Shown: positions 60,559 through 64,000 of the stretch, piece after piece
Layout of the letters: each line of letters opens with the position of its first letter
Numbering within the stretch: position 1 is the stretch's first letter
Source: Flavobacterium sp. MDT1-60
Lineage (GTDB): Bacteria; Bacteroidota; Bacteroidia; Flavobacteriales; Flavobacteriaceae
Reading direction: 5' to 3'
NCBI RefSeq assembly: GCF_014844035.1
Contig: NZ_CP062159.1
Span: forward strand, 3,348,001 to 3,412,000
Length of the DNA: 64,000 bases
Notes under the pieces: generated by a model
The model's database searches: none
Told to the model about the DNA's origin: nothing
Seen by the model: only the letters and a program-made list of their open reading frames with translations
Translations under genes and position numbers: made by a program

Positions 60559-60660
60559 GTATCTATTTTTTGAATTTATACGAGCAAAATTAAGTATTAG
60601 GATTGGTTTTTGCGATATGAATCCGGAAACTAATTTATTTTTGTATCTTAAACTTTGATA

Positions 60661-61194
60661 ATGAGTAAGCGCGATTTAAAAAAATATTTAGCCGAATTAA
60701 ATAAGGAACAACTCGAAGAGCAAATTATCGAATTATACGAGAAATTTATTCCGGTAAAAACCTTTTATGATTTTGTTTTCAATCCCAAAGAAGACAAACT
60801 CTTACAGGAAAGTAAAACAAAAATTTCTCATGAATATTTTCCTGTCAAAAAGCCAAACGCAAAATGGCGTCCAAAAGCCAAAATGCGTCGGTCTGTAGCA
60901 CAGAAAATGATCAAGCATTTTATTCTGTTAGGTGTTGATCCTTTTATCATTGCTGATTTGATGTTGTATAATATCGAAATAGCGCAAACGTTTTCTTCAG
61001 GAAACTTAATAAAGCAGGAATTGTTTTACAAAAGCATGTTTAATTCTTTCGAGCAAGCTGTAAATTTTATAATTTCTAACGGGATTTTATCTGAATTTAA
61101 AGCAAGAATTTTAGATATTCAACAGCAAACTATTCAACAAAAATGGAAAAACAAGTATGATTTTGAAGCAATTCTGGACAAAATCGACTTATAA
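60661..61194 (+). CDS. DUF6155-family protein
   Basis: The protein of about 177 aa starts at MSKRDLKKYL (60661). The upstream TTG at 60655 is less likely. It is rich in Lys and helical in character. Segments KKPNAKWRPKAKMRRSVAQKMIKHFILLGVDPFIIADLMLYNIEIAQTFSSG fit Flavobacterium DUF6155. The function is unknown. The next gene is a DEAD/DEAH helicase 108 bp downstream. Confidence 0.75.
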   Translation: MSKRDLKKYLAELNKEQLEEQIIELYEKFIPVKTFYDFVFNPKEDKLLQESKTKISHEYFPVKKPNAKWRPKAKMRRSVAQKMIKHFILLGVDPFIIADLMLYNIEIAQTFSSGNLIKQELFYKSMFNSFEQAVNFIISNGILSEFKARILDIQQQTIQQKWKNKYDFEAILDKIDL

Positions 61195-61274
61195 AAACAC
61201 TTCTCATAAAAAATCTTATTTAAAAAAAACATTTATTTTAGGTTAAAATAAGATGAATAACTGTTTTTTAGGTG

Positions 61275-61282
61275 TATTTTTG
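61275..61282 (+). promoter_or_regulatory. -7 element of the DEAD/DEAH helicase gene
   Basis: TATTTTTG is an exact TAnnTTTG match 20 bp before the ATG. No TTG -33 element is evident. Confidence 0.45.
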
Positions 61283-61302
61283 CAAAAATCCAAAAATAAA
61301 CA

Positions 61303-62841
61303 ATGTCTCAAAACACTTTAGAAATAGAAAGAGAAGAGAAAAAAGAACTTTATGCATATCAAAAAGGCGATATTGACGCTATTTTTGAACGTTTAGATAA
61401 TGCTCCTGCTCAACATCATCTATTGTACCAATTACCTACCGGTGGAGGAAAAACTGTAATTTTTTCTGAAATCGTTCGTCGTTATTTAGCTCATAATGAC
61501 AAAAAAGTGGTTGTATTAACACACCGTATAGAACTTTGTAAGCAAACTTCAAAAATGCTTAAAGGGTTTGGTGTCAGCAACAAAATAATCAATAGTAAAG
61601 TAAAAGAATTGCCTGATCAAAACGATTATTCTTGTTTCGTGGCGATGGTTGAAACTTTAAAAAATCGTATCAATGACGAGAAATTACATCTTGATAACAT
61701 TGGTTTGGTGATTATTGATGAGGCACATTACAATTCATTTAGAAAATTATTAAACTCATTCAAAAACGCTTTTATTCTTGGAGTAACAGCAACACCTTTG
61801 AGTTCAAATATAAAATTACCAATGCATCAGAGTTACGACGAACTTATTGTAGGAGATACAATTAGTTCGTTGATTGACAAAGGATTCCTTGCACGCGCTA
61901 CAACTTACAGTTATGATGTTGGTTTAACTTCATTAAAAGTGGGTATCAACGGAGATTATACCGTAAAATCTTCTGATGATTTGTATACCAATACAATTAT
62001 GCAGGAAAAACTGTTACATGCTTATACAGAACGTTCTTTGGGTAAAAAAACCTTGATTTTCAACAACGGTATTCATACTTCATTATATGTATATGAAACG
62101 TTTAGAGAAGCGGGTTACGACATTAGACACCTTGATAACACAAGTAGTTCAGAAGAACGTAAAGATATTTTAGCATGGTTTAAGAAAACTCCGGATGCGA
62201 TTTTAACATCAGTAGGAATTTTAACTACCGGTTTTGATGAGCCAACTGTTGAGACCATTATCTTAAACAGAGCAACAAAATCCTTAACGTTATACTACCA
62301 GATGATCGGTCGTGGATCTCGTAAATTACCTGGTAAAGACGAATTTACGGTTATCGATTTAGGTAATAATGCCGCGCGTTTTGGATTGTGGAGTGAGCCG
62401 GTTAACTGGCAACATATCTTTAAATCACCTGAATTTTATTTGGAAAATCTGCGTGATGACACTGAAATTGAATTGTATTTCAAATATAGTATGCCTCCGG
62501 AATTACGTGCAAAATTCAGTAAAACTGCCGATGTTACTTTTGATGTTGATGAGGAACATAAATTAATCATCAAACAGAATTTACGTTCTAAAGTAGTATT
62601 AGACAAATCACTAGAGCAGCATGCTGCAATGTGCGTAGACAATACTGAAACATTACAAGAAGCAAAATCATTAGGAAAAGAGCTTGACGACGATATCGAA
62701 TGCCGAATCAAACGTTACGCAAAATGTTTGAGTCAATGCAGTAAAAACTACCGCGAATGGCTGGTTGACGATTATAAATTGAAAATGGTTTTATTAATCG
62801 GTAAAAAATACCGTGAAAAAATCATGAACGAACCGGATTGA
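61303..62841 (+). CDS. DEAD/DEAH-box (ResIII-type) helicase
   Basis: The 512-aa SF2 helicase has Walker A PTGGGKT (about 45-51), the DEAH box in LVIIDEAHYNSF and motif III in GVTATP. The second RecA domain follows with LTTGFDEPTVETIILNRATKSLTLYYQMIGRGSRKL (motif VI). The C-terminal 130 residues carry a few cysteines (CVDN, CRIKRYAKCLSQCSK) and may be an added accessory domain. It is similar to ERCC3/Rad25-type or type-III restriction-like helicases, but no methylase gene is beside it. Confidence 0.88.
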   Translation: MSQNTLEIEREEKKELYAYQKGDIDAIFERLDNAPAQHHLLYQLPTGGGKTVIFSEIVRRYLAHNDKKVVVLTHRIELCKQTSKMLKGFGVSNKIINSKVKELPDQNDYSCFVAMVETLKNRINDEKLHLDNIGLVIIDEAHYNSFRKLLNSFKNAFILGVTATPLSSNIKLPMHQSYDELIVGDTISSLIDKGFLARATTYSYDVGLTSLKVGINGDYTVKSSDDLYTNTIMQEKLLHAYTERSLGKKTLIFNNGIHTSLYVYETFREAGYDIRHLDNTSSSEERKDILAWFKKTPDAILTSVGILTTGFDEPTVETIILNRATKSLTLYYQMIGRGSRKLPGKDEFTVIDLGNNAARFGLWSEPVNWQHIFKSPEFYLENLRDDTEIELYFKYSMPPELRAKFSKTADVTFDVDEEHKLIIKQNLRSKVVLDKSLEQHAAMCVDNTETLQEAKSLGKELDDDIECRIKRYAKCLSQCSKNYREWLVDDYKLKMVLLIGKKYREKIMNEPD

Positions 62842-62889
62842 TTTTTTAAATTAAATGTTAACTGCAAAAAGTTAAAAGTTTCAAAAGAC

Positions 62890-62975
62890 TATCATTTTGA
62901 AAAAGGAGAAATCATATTACAAAGCATCGCATTGCATGCTAAGGATTATGTGATTTCTCCTTCGTCGAAATGATA
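62890..62975. repeat. Intergenic inverted-repeat element (AAGGAGAAATCA core)
   Basis: Two 25-base arms (62890-62914 and 62951-62975) pair with three mismatches around the core AAGGAGAAATCA / TGATTTCTCCTT. The sequence matches a repeat I remember from Flavobacterium-type genomes. It lies between the two helicase genes. Confidence 0.6.
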
Positions 62976-63066
62976 AAAAGAATCGAAGATTCTATAAAAT
63001 CATTTTAATCTGAGTAATCTGTGGCAGAAATCTAAAATCTAAAATCAGAACTCTAAAATACAAGTT

Positions 63067-64000
63067 ATGTCTAAACAATTCTCAGCATTAGGAGTTTCAG
63101 CACCAATATTAAAAGCATTAAGCGAATTAAACATTGTTGAACCGACAGAAATTCAACAAAAAACAATTCCGCTTTTACTGTCTGAAACGCACGATGTAGT
63201 TGGTTTAGCCAAAACAGGAACCGGAAAAACAGCTGCCTTTGGATTGCCATTATTGCAGTTAATTAATACCGAAATAGCAACAGTTCAAGCTATAATTTTA
63301 GTTCCGACAAGAGAACTTGGACAACAAATATTTAGAAATTTAGAAGATTTTGGAAAACATATTCCAAATATATCTATAGCTTCAACTTGTGGTGGAATCC
63401 CAATAAAACCACAAATTGAACGTCTAACACAGCCAACACAAATTGTTGTGGCAACACCAGGGCGTTTAATTGATTTAATTCAGCGTAAAGCAATTGACTT
63501 AAAACAAACTCAGTATTTAGTTTTAGATGAAGCCGATGAAATGGTTTCTATCCTAAAAGAAAGTTTGGACGAAATTGTAGCCGAACTTCCTAAAAAACAT
63601 CGCACTTTATTATTTTCAGCAACTTTGCCTGGAACAATAAAACAACTGATTCAGAATTACTTAAATAAAAATGTAGTTCAGGTAAGTGCCAATATGGAAA
63701 CTGTTGGTAACCAAGGAATAGATCATGAATATATTGTAGTTGACCCGATTGAAAAATTAGATGTTTTGATGCACTTTTTAAATTCTAAAGAAGGAGAACG
63801 CGGAATTATTTTCTGTAAAACCAAAGCTGCAGTCAATAAATTAGCTAAAAATCTGGCCATAAACCGTTTTTCTTCAGGAGCACTTCATGGAAGCTTGTCT
63901 CAGGGAATTCGTGACAGAATTATGGAGCAATTTCGTGAAGGACACATCAATATTTTAGTTGCAACCGATTTAGCTGCAAGGGGAATTGACGTAAAAGAGA
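63067..64000 (+). CDS. DEAD-box RNA helicase (partial, runs off the right edge)
   Basis: The first 311 residues are in the window. They include the Q-motif EPTEIQQKTIP, Walker A AKTGTGKTAA, PTRELGQQI, the DEAD box in YLVLDEADEMV, SAT in LLFSATLPGT and motif V in LVATDLAARGID. These are typical of RhlE/CsdA-type ribosome- or RNA-remodelling helicases. The C-terminus lies beyond base 64000. Confidence 0.93.
   Translation, partial: MSKQFSALGVSAPILKALSELNIVEPTEIQQKTIPLLLSETHDVVGLAKTGTGKTAAFGLPLLQLINTEIATVQAIILVPTRELGQQIFRNLEDFGKHIPNISIASTCGGIPIKPQIERLTQPTQIVVATPGRLIDLIQRKAIDLKQTQYLVLDEADEMVSILKESLDEIVAELPKKHRTLLFSATLPGTIKQLIQNYLNKNVVQVSANMETVGNQGIDHEYIVVDPIEKLDVLMHFLNSKEGERGIIFCKTKAAVNKLAKNLAINRFSSGALHGSLSQGIRDRIMEQFREGHINILVATDLAARGIDVKE

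Overview
The window looks like chromosomal DNA of a Flavobacterium or close relative (Bacteroidota, Flavobacteriaceae). It is AT-rich, its promoters fit the Bacteroidota TAnnTTTG (-7) / TTG (-33) pattern, and its gene content is typical of the group: DUF885 and DUF5777 proteins, YceI, an ISAon1-type insertion sequence, many small DinB/VOC/GNAT proteins, a fused E1 2-oxoacid dehydrogenase and a CheB-CheR-kinase fusion. No CRISPR array, prophage, secretion cluster or defence island is visible. Two coding regions run off the ends: a spermidine-synthase-like gene at base 1 and a DEAD-box RNA helicase at base 64000.

Layout. 0-16 kb is housekeeping: an acyltransferase, a surface-type lipoprotein, an XRE regulator divergent from an M14 peptidase, an Lrp regulator, PEP carboxylase, DinB, RecQ, a polyamine block (deoxyhypusine-synthase-like enzyme plus arginine decarboxylase), 3-dehydroquinate synthase and proline dehydrogenase. 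16-23 kb is accessory: a frameshifted ABC exporter, tRNA-Val, an ISAon1/ISL3-type insertion sequence, a hotdog-like protein, an OB-fold / DUF5777 barrel / cytochrome c / YceI cassette, and a decayed tRNA-Lys-like remnant that shares its last 26 bases with tRNA-Val. 23-29 kb holds redox genes with three separate HxlR regulators (flavin oxidoreductase, azoreductase, DsbA-like protein, NmrA-like protein). 29-39 kb has a CheB/CheR/PAS/histidine-kinase hybrid with a response regulator, an alginate-export-type porin, an amidohydrolase-SnoaL fusion, a frameshifted AraC regulator, GAPDH, a PNPOx-like protein and a PIG-L deacetylase remnant. 39-64 kb has two Crp/Fnr regulators paired with oxidoreductases, a processive glycosyltransferase, many small metabolic or stress proteins, an E1 fusion, a DUF885 peptidase-like lipoprotein, MscS and two helicases.

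The most informative signals are regulatory. Six copies of a 16-bp palindrome (GTTTACNNNNGTAAAC) lie between the XRE gene and the M14 peptidase gene, and one copy overlaps the -7 element of each divergent promoter. Two unrelated Crp/Fnr-oxidoreductase modules each have a palindrome centred 29.5 bp upstream of an NAACTTTG -7 element. Each HxlR gene has its own candidate operator. Two genes (ABC exporter and AraC regulator) are each interrupted by an apparent one-base deletion, so sequencing error must be excluded. I see no clear evidence of a wholly new multi-gene system. The best novelty candidates are the XRE operator array, the Crp/Fnr geometry and the tRNA-bounded 4.8-kb segment.
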